From Prosopocoilus inquinatus (lineage: Eukaryota > Arthropoda > Insecta > Coleoptera > Lucanidae), in contig CM069877.1 of NCBI GenBank assembly GCA_036172665.1, forward strand, positions 22,283,001-22,347,000: a DNA stretch of 64,000 nucleotides. The letters run 5' to 3'. This document shows positions 9,114 to 20,584 of this stretch, in pieces (the first letter of the stretch is position 1; the number at the start of each line of letters is the position of its first letter). A model generated the notes under the pieces. That model saw only the letters and a program-made list of their open reading frames with translations. It was not told the DNA's origin and did no database searches. The position numbers and the translations under genes were made by a program.

Positions 9114-10752
9114 GAAATAGTTTTAAACAAAGCAACACGTATTAGCGTTGTTCCTGTGATGTATCTAATCGATCCTTACTCATCTATCATGTTATTTTAC
9201 GTTTGGATGGACTCCAGTAACTCTGATGTGAGATACAAAGTTTTTGGACGCAGCAGAAGCTGGAAATAGTTTTGAACGAAACAACACGTATTAGCGTTAT
9301 TCCTGTGATGTATCTAATCGATCCTTACTTAGCTACTATGTTATTTGACGTTTCGATGGACTCCAGTAACTCTATGGTGAGATACGAAATTTTCGGACGC
9401 AGCAGAAGCTGGAAATAGTTTTAAACGAAACAACACGCATTAGCGTTGTTCCTGTGATGTATCTAATCGATCCTTACTCATCTATCATGTTATTTGGCGT
9501 TTCGATGGACTCCAGTAACTTTGATGTGAGATACGAAGTTCTCGGACGCAGCAGAAGCTGGAAATAGTTTTAAATGAAACAACACGCATTAGCGTTTTTC
9601 CTGTGATGTATCTAATCGATCCTTACTCATCTATCATGTTATTTGGCGTTTCGATGGACTACAGTAACTTTGATGTGAGATACGAAGTTCTCGGACGCAG
9701 CTGAAGCTAGAAATAGTTTTGAACGAAACAACACGTATTAGCGTTATTCCTGTGATGTATCTAATCGATCCTTACTTAGCTACTATGTTATTTGACGTTT
9801 CGATGGACTCCAGTAACTCTATGGTGAGATACGAAATTTTCGGACGCAGCAGAAGCTGGAAATAGTTTTAAACGAAACAACACGCATTAGCGTTGTTCCT
9901 GTGATGTATCTAATCGATCCTTACTCATCTATCATGTTATTTGGCGTTTCGATGGACTCCAGTAACTTTGATGTGAGATACGAAGTTCTCGGACGCAGCT
10001 GTAGCTGGAAATAGTTTTAAATGAAACAACACGTATTAGCGTTGTTCCTGTGATGTATCTAATCGATCCTTACTCATCTATCATGTTATTTTACGTTTGG
10101 ATGGACTCCAGTAACTCTGATGTGAGATACAAAGTTTTTCAACGCAGCAGAAGCTGGAAATAGTTTCAAACGAAACAACACGCATTAGCGTTGTTCCTGT
10201 GATGTATCTAATCGATCCTTACTCATCTATCATGTTATTTGGCGTTTCGATGGACTCCAGTAACTTTGATGTGAGATACGAAGTTCTCGGACGCAGCTGA
10301 AGCTACAAATAGTTTTAAACGAAACAACACGCATTAGCGTTGTTCCTGTGCTGTATCTAATCGATCCTTACTTATCTATCAGGTTATTTGACGTTTCGAT
10401 GGACTCCAGTAACTCTTATGTGAGATACGACGTTTTCGGACGCAGCAGAAGCTGGAAATAGTTTTAAACGAAACAACACGTATTAGCGTTGTTCCTGTGA
10501 TGTATGTAATCGATCCTTACTCATCTATCATGTTATTTGACGTTTGGATGGACTCCAGTAACTCTGATGTGAGATACAAAGCTCTCGGACGCAGCAGAAG
10601 CTGGAAATAGTTTTAAAAGAAACAACACGCATTAGCGTTGTTCCTGTGATGTATCTAATCGATCCTTACTCATCTATCATGTTATTTGACGTTTCGATGG
10701 ACTCTAGTAACTCTGATGTGAGATACGAAGTTTTTGGGCGCAGCAGTAGCTG
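9114..10752. repeat. 11-monomer block, tandem copy a (1639 bp)
   Basis: The order M5-M1-M2-M2b-M1-M2-M8-M2-M3-M6-M7 is the first 11 monomers of the 20-monomer HOR. It is followed at once by the same block at 10753, so two copies stand in direct tandem. The block also occurs at 1669, 17009 and 20585. Confidence 0.9.
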
Positions 10753-13732
10753 GAAATAGTTTTAAACAAAGCAACACGTATTAGCGTTGTTCCTGTGATG
10801 TATCTAATCGATCCTTACTCATCTATCATGTTATTTTACGTTTGGATGGACTCCAGTAACTCTGATGTGAGATACAAAGTTTTTGGACGCAGCAGAAGCT
10901 GGAAATAGTTTTGAACGAAACAACACGTATTAGCGTTATTCCTGTGATGTATCTAATCGATCCTTACTTAGCTACTATGTTATTTGACGTTTCGATGGAC
11001 TCCAGTAACTCTATGGTGAGATACGAAATTTTCGGACGCAGCAGAAGCTGGAAATAGTTTTAAACGAAACAACACGCATTAGCGTTGTTCCTGTGATGTA
11101 TCTAATCGATCCTTACTCATCTATCATGTTATTTGGCGTTTCGATGGACTCCAGTAACTTTGATGTGAGATACGAAGTTCTCGGACGCAGCAGAAGCTGG
11201 AAATAGTTTTAAATGAAACAACACGCATTAGCGTTTTTCCTGTGATGTATCTAATCGATCCTTACTCATCTATCATGTTATTTGGCGTTTCGATGGACTC
11301 CAGTAACTTTGATGTGAGATACGAAGTTCTCGGACGCAGCTGAAGCTAGAAATAGTTTTGAACGAAACAACACGTATTAGCGTTATTCCTGTGATGTATC
11401 TAATCGATCCTTACTTAGCTACTATGTTATTTGACGTTTCGATGGACTCCAGTAACTCTATGGTGAGATACGAAATTTTCGGACGCAGCAGAAGCTGGAA
11501 ATAGTTTTAAACGAAACAACACGCATTAGCGTTGTTCCTGTGATGTATCTAATCGATCCTTACTCATCTATCATGTTATTTGGCGTTTCGATGGACTCCA
11601 GTAACTTTGATGTGAGATACGAAGTTCTCGGACGCAGCTGTAGCTGGAAATAGTTTTAAATGAAACAACACGTATTAGCGTTGTTCCTGTGATGTATCTA
11701 ATCGATCCTTACTCATCTATCATGTTATTTTACGTTTGGATGGACTCCAGTAACTCTGATGTGAGATACAAAGTTTTTCAACGCAGCAGAAGCTGGAAAT
11801 AGTTTCAAACGAAACAACACGCATTAGCGTTGTTCCTGTGATGTATCTAATCGATCCTTACTCATCTATCATGTTATTTGGCGTTTCGATGGACTCCAGT
11901 AACTTTGATGTGAGATACGAAGTTCTCGGACGCAGCTGAAGCTACAAATAGTTTTAAACGAAACAACACGCATTAGCGTTGTTCCTGTGCTGTATCTAAT
12001 CGATCCTTACTTATCTATCAGGTTATTTGATGTTTCGATGGACTCCAGTAACTCTGATGTGAGATACGACGTTTTCGGACGCAGCAGAAGCTGGAAATAG
12101 TTTTAAACGAAACAACACGTATTAGCGTTGTTCCTGTGATGTATGTAATCGATCCTTACTCATCTACCATGTTATTTGACGTTTGGATGGACTCCAGTAA
12201 CTCTGATGTGAGATACAAAGCTCTCGGACGCAGCAGAAGCTGGAAATAGTTTTAAAAGAAACAACACGCATTAGCGTTGTTCCTGTGATGTATCTAATCG
12301 ATCCTTACTCATCTATCATGTTATTTGACGTTTCGATGGACTCTAGTAACTCTGATGTGAGATACGAAGTTTTTGGGCGCAGCAGTAGCTGGAAATAGTT
12401 TTAAACAAAGCAACACGTATTAGCGTTGTTCCTGTGATGTATCTAATCGATCCTTACTCATCTATCATGTTATTTTATGTTTGGATGGACTCCAGTAACT
12501 CTGATGTGAGATACAAAGTTTTTGGACGCAGCAGAAGCTGGAAGTAGTTTTAAACGAAACAACACGCTTTAGCGTTGTTCCTGTGATGTATCTAATCGAT
12601 CCTAACTCATCTATCATGTTATTTGGCGTTTCGATGGACTCCAGTAACTTTGATGTGATATACGAAGTTCTCGGACGCATCTGTAGCTGGAAATAGTTTT
12701 AAATGAAACAACACGTATTAGCGTTGTTCCTGTGATGTATCTAATCGATCCTTACTCATCTATCATGTTATTTTACGTTTGGATGGACTCCAGTAACTCT
12801 GATGTGAGATACGACGTTTTCGGACGCAGCAGAAGCTGGAAATAGTTTTGAACGAAACAACACGTATTAGCGTTGTTCCTGTGATGTATGTAATCGATCC
12901 TTACTAATCTGTCATGTTATTTGACGTTTGGATGGACTCCTGTAACTCTGATGTGAGATACAAAGTTCTCGGACGCAGCAGAAGCTGGAAATAGTTTTAA
13001 ATGAAACAACACGCATTAGCGTTTTTCCTGTGATGTATCTAATCGATCCTTACTCATCTATCATGTTATTTGGCGTTTCGATGGACTCCAGTAACTTTGA
13101 TGTGAGATACGAAGTTCTCGGACGCAGCTGAAGCTAGAAATAGTTTTAAACGAAACAACACGCATTAGCGTTGTTCCTGTGATGTATCTAATCGATCCTT
13201 ACTTATCTATCAGGTTATTTGACGTTTCGATGGACTCCAGTAACTCTGATGTGAGATACGACGTTTTCGGACGCAGCAGAAGATGGAAATAGTTTTAAAC
13301 GAAACAACACGCATTAGCGTTGTTCCTGTGCTGTATCTAATCGATCCTTACTCATCTATCATGTTATTTGGCGTTTCGATGGACTCCAGTAACTTTGATG
13401 TGAGATACGAAGTTCTCGGACGCAGCTGAAGCTAGAAATAGTTTTAAACAAAGCAACACGTATTAGCGTTGTTCCTGTGATGTACCTAATCGATCCTTAC
13501 TCATCTATCATGTTATTTTATGTTTGGATGGACTCAAGTAACTCTGATGTGAGATACAAAGTTTTTGGACGCAGCAGAAGCTGGAAGTAGTTTTAAACGA
13601 AACAACACGCTTTAGCGTTGTTCCTGTGATGTATCTAATCGATCCTAACTCATCTATCATGTTATTTGGCGTTTTGATGGACTCCAGTAACTTTGATGTG
13701 AGATACGAAGTTCTCGGACGCAGCTGAAGCTA
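10753..13732. repeat. 20-monomer HOR, copy 2
   Basis: It has the same class order as 1669-4648. Copy-specific changes include TCTACCATG near 12164 and GACTCAAGTAAC near 13533. The first 1639 bp (to 12391) are the second tandem copy of the 11-monomer block. Confidence 0.9.
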
Positions 13733-14328
13733 GAAATAGTTTTAAACGAAACAACACGTATTAGCGTTGTTCCTGTGCTGTATCTAATCGATCCTTACTT
13801 AGCTACTATGTTATTTGACGTTTCGATGGACTCTAGTAACTCTATGGTGAGATACGAAATTTTCGGAGGCAGCAGAAGCTGGAAATAGTTTTAAACGAAA
13901 CAACACGCATTAGCGTTGTTCCTGTGATGTATCTAATCGATCCTTACTCATCTATCATGTTATTTGGCGTTTCGATTAACTCCAGTAACTTTGATGTGAG
14001 ATACGAAGTTCTCGGACGCAGCAGAAGCTGGAAATAGTTTCAAACGAAACAACACGCATTAGCGTTGTTCCTGTGATGTATCTAATCGATCCTTACTCAT
14101 CTATCATGTTATTTGGCGTTTCGATGGACTCCAGTAACTTTGATGTGAGATACGAAGTTCTCGGACGCAGCTGAAGCTACAAATAGTTTTAAACGAAACA
14201 ACACGCATTAGCGTTGTTCCTGTGCTGTATCTAATCGATCCTTACTTATCTATCAGGTTATTTGACGTTTCGATGGACTCCAGTAACTCTGATGTGAGAT
14301 ACGACGTTTTCGGACGCAGCAGAAGATG

Positions 14329-14475
14329 GAAATAGTTTTAAATGAAACAACACGCATTAGCGTTGTTCCTGTGATGTATCTAATCGATCCTTACTTATCT
14401 ATCATGTTATTTGATGTTTCGATGGACTCTAGTAACTCTGATGAGATACGAAGTTTTTGGGCGCAGCAGGAGCTG
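14329..14475. repeat. 147-bp M4 monomer, copy 2
   Basis: It has the same 2-bp deletion as 5242-5388, 9087 bp away, and so is copied in the 61-monomer duplication. Confidence 0.92.
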
Positions 14476-16404
14476 GAAATAGTTTTAAACAAAGCAACAC
14501 GTATTAGCGTTGTTCCTGTGATGTATCTAATCGATCCTTACTCATCTATCATGTTATTTTACGTTTGGATGGACTCCAGTAACTCTGATGTGAGATACAA
14601 AGTTTTTGGATGCAGCAGAAGCTGGAAATAGTTTTGAACGAAACAACACGTATTAGCGTTATTCCTGTGATGTATCTAATCGATCCTTACTTAGCTACTA
14701 TGTTATTTGACGTTTCGATGGACTCCAGTAACTCTATGGTGAGATACGAAATTTTCGGACGCAGCAAAAGCTGGAAATAGTTTTAAACGAAACAACACGC
14801 ATTAGCGTTGTTCCTGTGATGTATCTAATCGATCCTTACTCATCTATCATGTTATTTGGCGTTTCGATTAACTCCAGTAACTTTGATGTGAGATACGAAG
14901 TTCTCGGACGCAGCAGAAGCTGGAAATAGTTTCAAACGAAACAACACGCATTAGCGTTGTTCCTGTGATGTATCTAATCGATCCTTACTCATCTATCATG
15001 TTATTTGGCGTTTCGATGGACTCCAGTAACTTTGATGTGAGATATGAAGTTCTCGGACGCAGCTGAAGCTAGAAATAGTTTTAAACGAAACAACACGCAT
15101 TAGCGTTGTTCCTGTGCTGTATCTAATCGATCCTTACTTATCTATCAGGTTATTTGACGTTTCGATGGACTCCAGTAACTCTGATGTGAGATACGACGTT
15201 TTCGGACGCAGCAGAAGATGGAAATAGTTTTAAATGAAACAACACGCATTAGCGTTGTTCCTGTGATGTATCTAATCGATCCTTACTTATCTATCATGTT
15301 ATTTGATGTTTCGATGGACTCTAGTAACTCTGATGTGAGATACGAAGTTTTTGGGCGCAGCAGGAGCTGGAAATAGTTTTAAACAAAGCAACACGTATTA
15401 GCGTTGTTCCTGTGATGTATCTAATCGATCCTTACTCATCTATCATGTTATTTTACGTTTGGATGGACTCCAGTAACTCTGATGTGAGATACAAAGTTTT
15501 TGGACGCAGCAGAAGCTGGAAATAGTTTTGAACGAAACAACACGTATTAGCGTTATTCCTGTGATGTATCTAATCGATCCTTACTTAGCTACTATGTTAT
15601 TTGACGTTTCGATGGACTCCAGTAACTCTATGGTGAGATACGAAATTTTCGGACGCAGCAGAAGCTGGAAATAGTTTTAAACGAAACAACACGCATTAGC
15701 GTTGTTCCTGTGATGTATCTAATCGATCCTTACTCATCTATCATGTTATTTGGCGTTTCGATGGACTCCAGTAACTTTGATGTGAGATACGAAGTTCTCG
15801 GACGCAGCTGTAGCTGGAAATAGTTTTAAATGAAACAACACGTATTAGCGTTGTTCCTGTGATGTATCTAATCGATCCTTACTCATCTATCATGTTATTT
15901 TACGTTTGGATGGACTCCAGTAACTCTGATGTGAGATACAAAGTTTTTCAACGCAGCAGAAGCTGGAAATAGTTTCAAACGAAACAACACGCATTAGCGT
16001 TGTTCCTGTGATGTATCTAATCGATCCTTACTCATCTATCATGTTATTTGGCGTTTCGATGGACTCCAGTAACTTTGATGTGAGATACGAAGTTCTCGGA
16101 CGCAGCTGAAGCTAGAAATAGTTTTAAACGAAACAACACGTATTAGCGTTGTTCCTGTGCTGTATCTAATCGATCCTTACTTAGCTACTATGTTATTTGA
16201 CGTTTCGATGGACTCTAGTAACTCTATGGTGAGATACGAAATTTTCGGAGGCAGCAGAAGCTGGAAATAGTTTTAAACGAAACAACACGCATTAGCGTTG
16301 TTCCTGTGATGTATCTAATCGATCCTTACTCATCTATCATGTTATTTGGCGTTTCGATGGACTCCAGTAACTTTGATGTGAGATACGAAGTTCTCGGACG
16401 CAGC

Positions 16405-19400
16405 AGAAGCTGGAAATAGTTTCAAACGAAACAACACGCATTAGCGTTGTTCCTGTGATGTATCTAATCGATCCTTACTCATCTATCATGTTATTTGGCG
16501 TTTCGATGGACTCCAGTAACTTTGATGTGAGATATGAAGTTCTCGGACGCAGCTGAAGCTAGAAATAGTTTTAAACGAAACAACACGCATTAGCGTTGTT
16601 CCTGTGCTGTATCTAATCGATCCTTACTTATCTATCAGGTTATTTGACGTTTCGATGGACTCCAGTAACTCTGATGTGAGATACGACGTTTTCGGACGCA
16701 GCAGAAGATGGAAATAGTTTTAAATGAAACAACACGCATTAGCGTTGTTCCTGTGATGTATCTAATCGATCCTTACTTATCTATCATGTTATTTGATGTT
16801 TCGATGGACTCTAGTAACTCTGATGTGAGATATGAAGTTCTCGGACGCAGCTGAAGCTAGAAATAGTTTTAAACGAAACAACACGCATTAGCGTTGTTCC
16901 TGTGCTGTATCTAATCGATCCTTACTTATCTATCAGGTTATTTGACGTTTCGATGGACTCCAGTAACTCTGATGTGAGATACGAAGTTTTTGGGCGCAGC
17001 AGGAGCTGGAAATAGTTTTAAACAAAGCAACACGTATTAGCGTTGTTCCTGTGATGTATCTAATCGATCCTTACTCATCTATCATGTTATTTTACGTTTG
17101 GATGGACTCCAGTAACTCTGATGTGAGATACAAAGTTTTTGGACGCAGCAGAAGCTGGAAATAGTTTTGAACGAAACAACACGTATTAGCGTTATTCCTG
17201 TGATGTATCTAATCGATCCTTACTTAGCTACTATGTTATTTGACGTTTCGATGGACTCCAGTAACTCTATGGTGAGATACGAAATTTTCGGACGCAGCAG
17301 AAGCTGGAAATAGTTTTAAACGAAACAACACGCATTAGCGTTGTTCCTGTGATGTATCTAATCGATCCTTACTCATCTATCATGTTATTTGGCGTTTCGA
17401 TGGACTCCAGTAACTTTGATGTGAGATACGAAGTTCTCGGACGCAGCAGAAGCTGGAAATAGTTTTAAATGAAACAACACGCATTAGCGTTTTTCCTGTG
17501 ATGTATCTAATCGATCCTTACTCATCTATCATGTTATTTGGCGTTTCGATGGACTCCAGTAACTTTGATGTGAGATACGAAGTTCTCGGACGCAGCTGAA
17601 GCTAGAAATAGTTTTGAACGAAACAACACGTATTAGCGTTATTCCTGTGATGTATCTAATCGATCCTTACTTAGCTACTATGTTATTTGACGTTTCGATG
17701 GACTCCAGTAACTCTATGGTGAGATACGAAATTTTCGGACGCAGCAGAAGCTGGAAATAGTTTTAAACGAAACAACACGCATTAGCGTTGTTCCTGTGAT
17801 GTATCTAATCGATCCTTACTCATCTATCATGTTATTTGGCGTTTCGATGGACTCCAGTAACTTTGATGTGAGATACGAAGTTCTCGGACGCAGCTGTAGC
17901 TGGAAATAGTTTTAAATGAAACAACACGTATTAGCGTTGTTCCTGTGATGTATCTAATCGATCCTTACTCATCTATCATGTTATTTTACGTTTGGATGGA
18001 CTCCAGTAACTCTGATGTGAGATACAAAGTTTTTCAACGCAGCAGAAGCTGGAAATAGTTTCAAACGAAACAACACGCATTAGCGTTGTTCCTGTGATGT
18101 ATCTAATCGATCCTTACTCATCTATCATGTTATTTGGCGTTTCGATGGACTCCAGTAACTTTGATGTGAGATACGAAGTTCTCGGACGCAGCTGAAGCTA
18201 CAAATAGTTTTAAACGAAACAACACGCATTAGCGTTGTTCCTGTGCTGTATCTAATCGATCCTTACTTATCTATCAGGTTATTTGACGTTTCGATGGACT
18301 CCAGTAACTCTGATGTGAGATACGACGTTTTCGGACGCAGCAGAAGCTGGAAATAGTTTTAAACGAAACAACACGTATTAGCGTTGTTCCTGTGATGTAT
18401 GTAATCGATCCTTACTCATCTATCATGTTATTTGACGTTTGGATGGACTCCAGTAACTCTGATGTGAGATACAAAGCTCTCGGACGCAGCAGAAGCTGGA
18501 AATAGTTTTAAAAGAAACAACACGCATTAGCGTTGTTCCTGTGATGTATCTAATCGATCCTTACTCATCTATCATGTTATTTGACGTTTCGATGGACTCT
18601 AGTAACTCTGATGTGAGATACGAAGTTTTTGGGCGCAGCAGTAGCTGGAAATAGTTTTAAACAAAGCAACACGTATTAGCGTTGTTCCTGTGATGTATCT
18701 AATCGATCCTTACTCATCTATCATGTTATTTTATGTTTGGATGGACTCCAGTAACTCTGATGTGAGATACAAAGTTTTTGGACGCAGCAGAAGCTGGAAG
18801 TAGTTTTAAACGAAACAACACGCTTTAGCGTTTTTCCTGTGATGTATCTAATCGATCCTAACTCATCTATCATGTTATTTGGCGTTTCGATGGACTCCAG
18901 TAACTTTGATGTGATATACGAAGTTCTCGGACGCATCTGTAGCTGGAAATAGTTTTAAATGAAACAACACGTATTAGCGTTGTTCCTGTGATGTATCTAA
19001 TCGATCCTTACTCATCTATCATGTTATTTTACGTTTGGATGGACTCCAGTAACTCTGATGTGAGATACGACGTTTTCGGACGCAGCAGAAGCTGGAAATA
19101 GTTTTAAACGAAACAACACGTATTAGCGTTGTTCCTGTGATGTATGTAATCGATCCTTACTAATCTGTCATGTTATTTGACGTTTGGATGGACTCCTGTA
19201 ACTCTGATGTGAGATACAAAGTTCTCGGACGCAGCAGAAGCTGGAAATAGTTTTAAATGAAACAACACGCATTAGCGTTTTTCCTGTGATGTATCTAATC
19301 GATCCTTACTCATCTATCATGTTATTTGGCGTTTCGATGGACTCCAGTAACTTTGATGTGAGATACGAAGTTCTCGGACGCAGCTGAAGCTAGAAATAGT

Positions 19401-19980
19401 TTTAAACGAAACAACACGGATTAGCGTTGTTCCTGTGATGTATCTAATCGATCCTTACTTATCTATCAGGTTATTTGACGTTTCGATGGACTCCAGTAAC
19501 TCTGATGTGAGATACGACGTTTTCGGACGCAGCAGAAGATGGAAATAGTTTTAAACGAAACAACACGCATTAGCGTTGTTAATGTGCTGTATCTAATCGA
19601 TCCTTACTCATCTATCATGTTATTTGGCGTTTCGATGGACTCCAGTAACTTTGATGTGAGATACGAAGTTCTCGGACGCAGCTGAAGCTAGAAATAGTTT
19701 TAAACAAAGCAACACGTATTAGCGTTGTTCCTGTGATGTACCTAATCGATCCTTACTCATCTATCATGTTATTTTATGTTTGGATGGACTCCAGTAACTC
19801 TGATGTGAGATACAAAGTTTTTGGACGCAGCAGAAGCTGGAAGTAGTTTTAAACGAAACAACACGCTTTAGCGTTGTTCCTGTGATGTATCTAATCGATC
19901 CTAACTCATCTATCATGTTATTTGGCGTTTTGATGGACTCCAGTAACTTTGATGTGAGATACGAAGTTCTCGGACGCAGC
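16405..19980. repeat. 24-monomer tandem duplication, left copy
   Basis: A stretch of 3576 bp (24 x 149) is directly followed by a copy of itself at 19981-23556. The left break lies between a mismatch at 16353 and about 16405. Similarity of the monomers keeps it from being fixed more closely. Confidence 0.88.
16711..17008. repeat. Chimeric pair M4/M2 then M3/M4
   Basis: The first unit is M4 up to GATGTGAGA (16830), then continues as the end of the M2 two units upstream, sharing its rare TATGAAG. The second is M3 up to the same GATGTGAGA (16979), then ends as M4. In effect a 149-bp patch (16831-16979) sits inside one M4. Confidence 0.88.
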
Positions 19981-19988
19981 AGAAGCTG
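17009..19988. repeat. 20-monomer HOR, copy 3
   Basis: It has the same class order as copy 1. Rare changes mark it: GCGTTTTTCC in M9 near 18831, CACGGATTAGCG near 19417 and GTTAATGTGCTG near 19578. All three recur 3576 bp later in copy 4, which shows that the two were copied together. Confidence 0.92.
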
Positions 19989-20584
19989 GAAATAGTTTCA
20001 AACGAAACAACACGCATTAGCGTTGTTCCTGTGATGTATCTAATCGATCCTTACTCATCTATCATGTTATTTGGCGTTTCGATGGACTCCAGTAACTTTG
20101 ATGTGAGATATGAAGTTCTCGGACGCAGCTGAAGCTAGAAATAGTTTTAAACGAAACAACACGCATTAGCGTTGTTCCTGTGCTGTATCTAATCGATCCT
20201 TACTTATCTATCAGGTTATTTGACGTTTCGATGGACTCCAGTAACTCTGATGTGAGATACGACGTTTTCGGACGCAGCAGAAGATGGAAATAGTTTTAAA
20301 TGAAACAACACGCATTAGCGTTGTTCCTGTGATGTATCTAATCGATCCTTACTTATCTATCATGTTATTTGATGTTTCGATGGACTCTAGTAACTCTGAT
20401 GTGAGATATGAAGTTCTCGGACGCAGCTGAAGCTAGAAATAGTTTTAAACGAAACAACACGCATTAGCGTTGTTCCTGTGCTGTATCTAATCGATCCTTA
20501 CTTATCTATCAGGTTATTTGACGTTTCGATGGACTCCAGTAACTCTGATGTGAGATACGAAGTTTTTGGGCGCAGCAGGAGCTG
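19989..20584. repeat. Four-monomer linker: M2, M3 and two chimeric units
   Basis: This 596-bp stretch joins HOR copies 3 and 4 and repeats 16413-17008 at an offset of 3576 bp. It ends in the same chimeric pair, M4/M2 then M3/M4. No gene is seen. Confidence 0.9.
20287..20584. repeat. Chimeric pair, duplicate copy
   Basis: It has the same two chimeric units as 16711-17008, 3576 bp away, and was carried by the 24-monomer duplication. Confidence 0.9.

Larger units (their letters stand above)
13733..17008. repeat. Twenty-two-monomer connecting segment
   Basis: The order is M1b-M2-M2-M3-M4-M5-M1-M2-M2-M3-M4-M5-M1-M2-M8-M2-M1b-M2-M2-M3, then two chimeric units M4/M2 and M3/M4 (16711-17008). The length, 3276 bp, is 22 x 149 minus a 2-bp deletion. 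The first 17 monomers repeat the left part of 4649-9113, and the chimeric pair recurs at 20287-20584. Confidence 0.88.
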
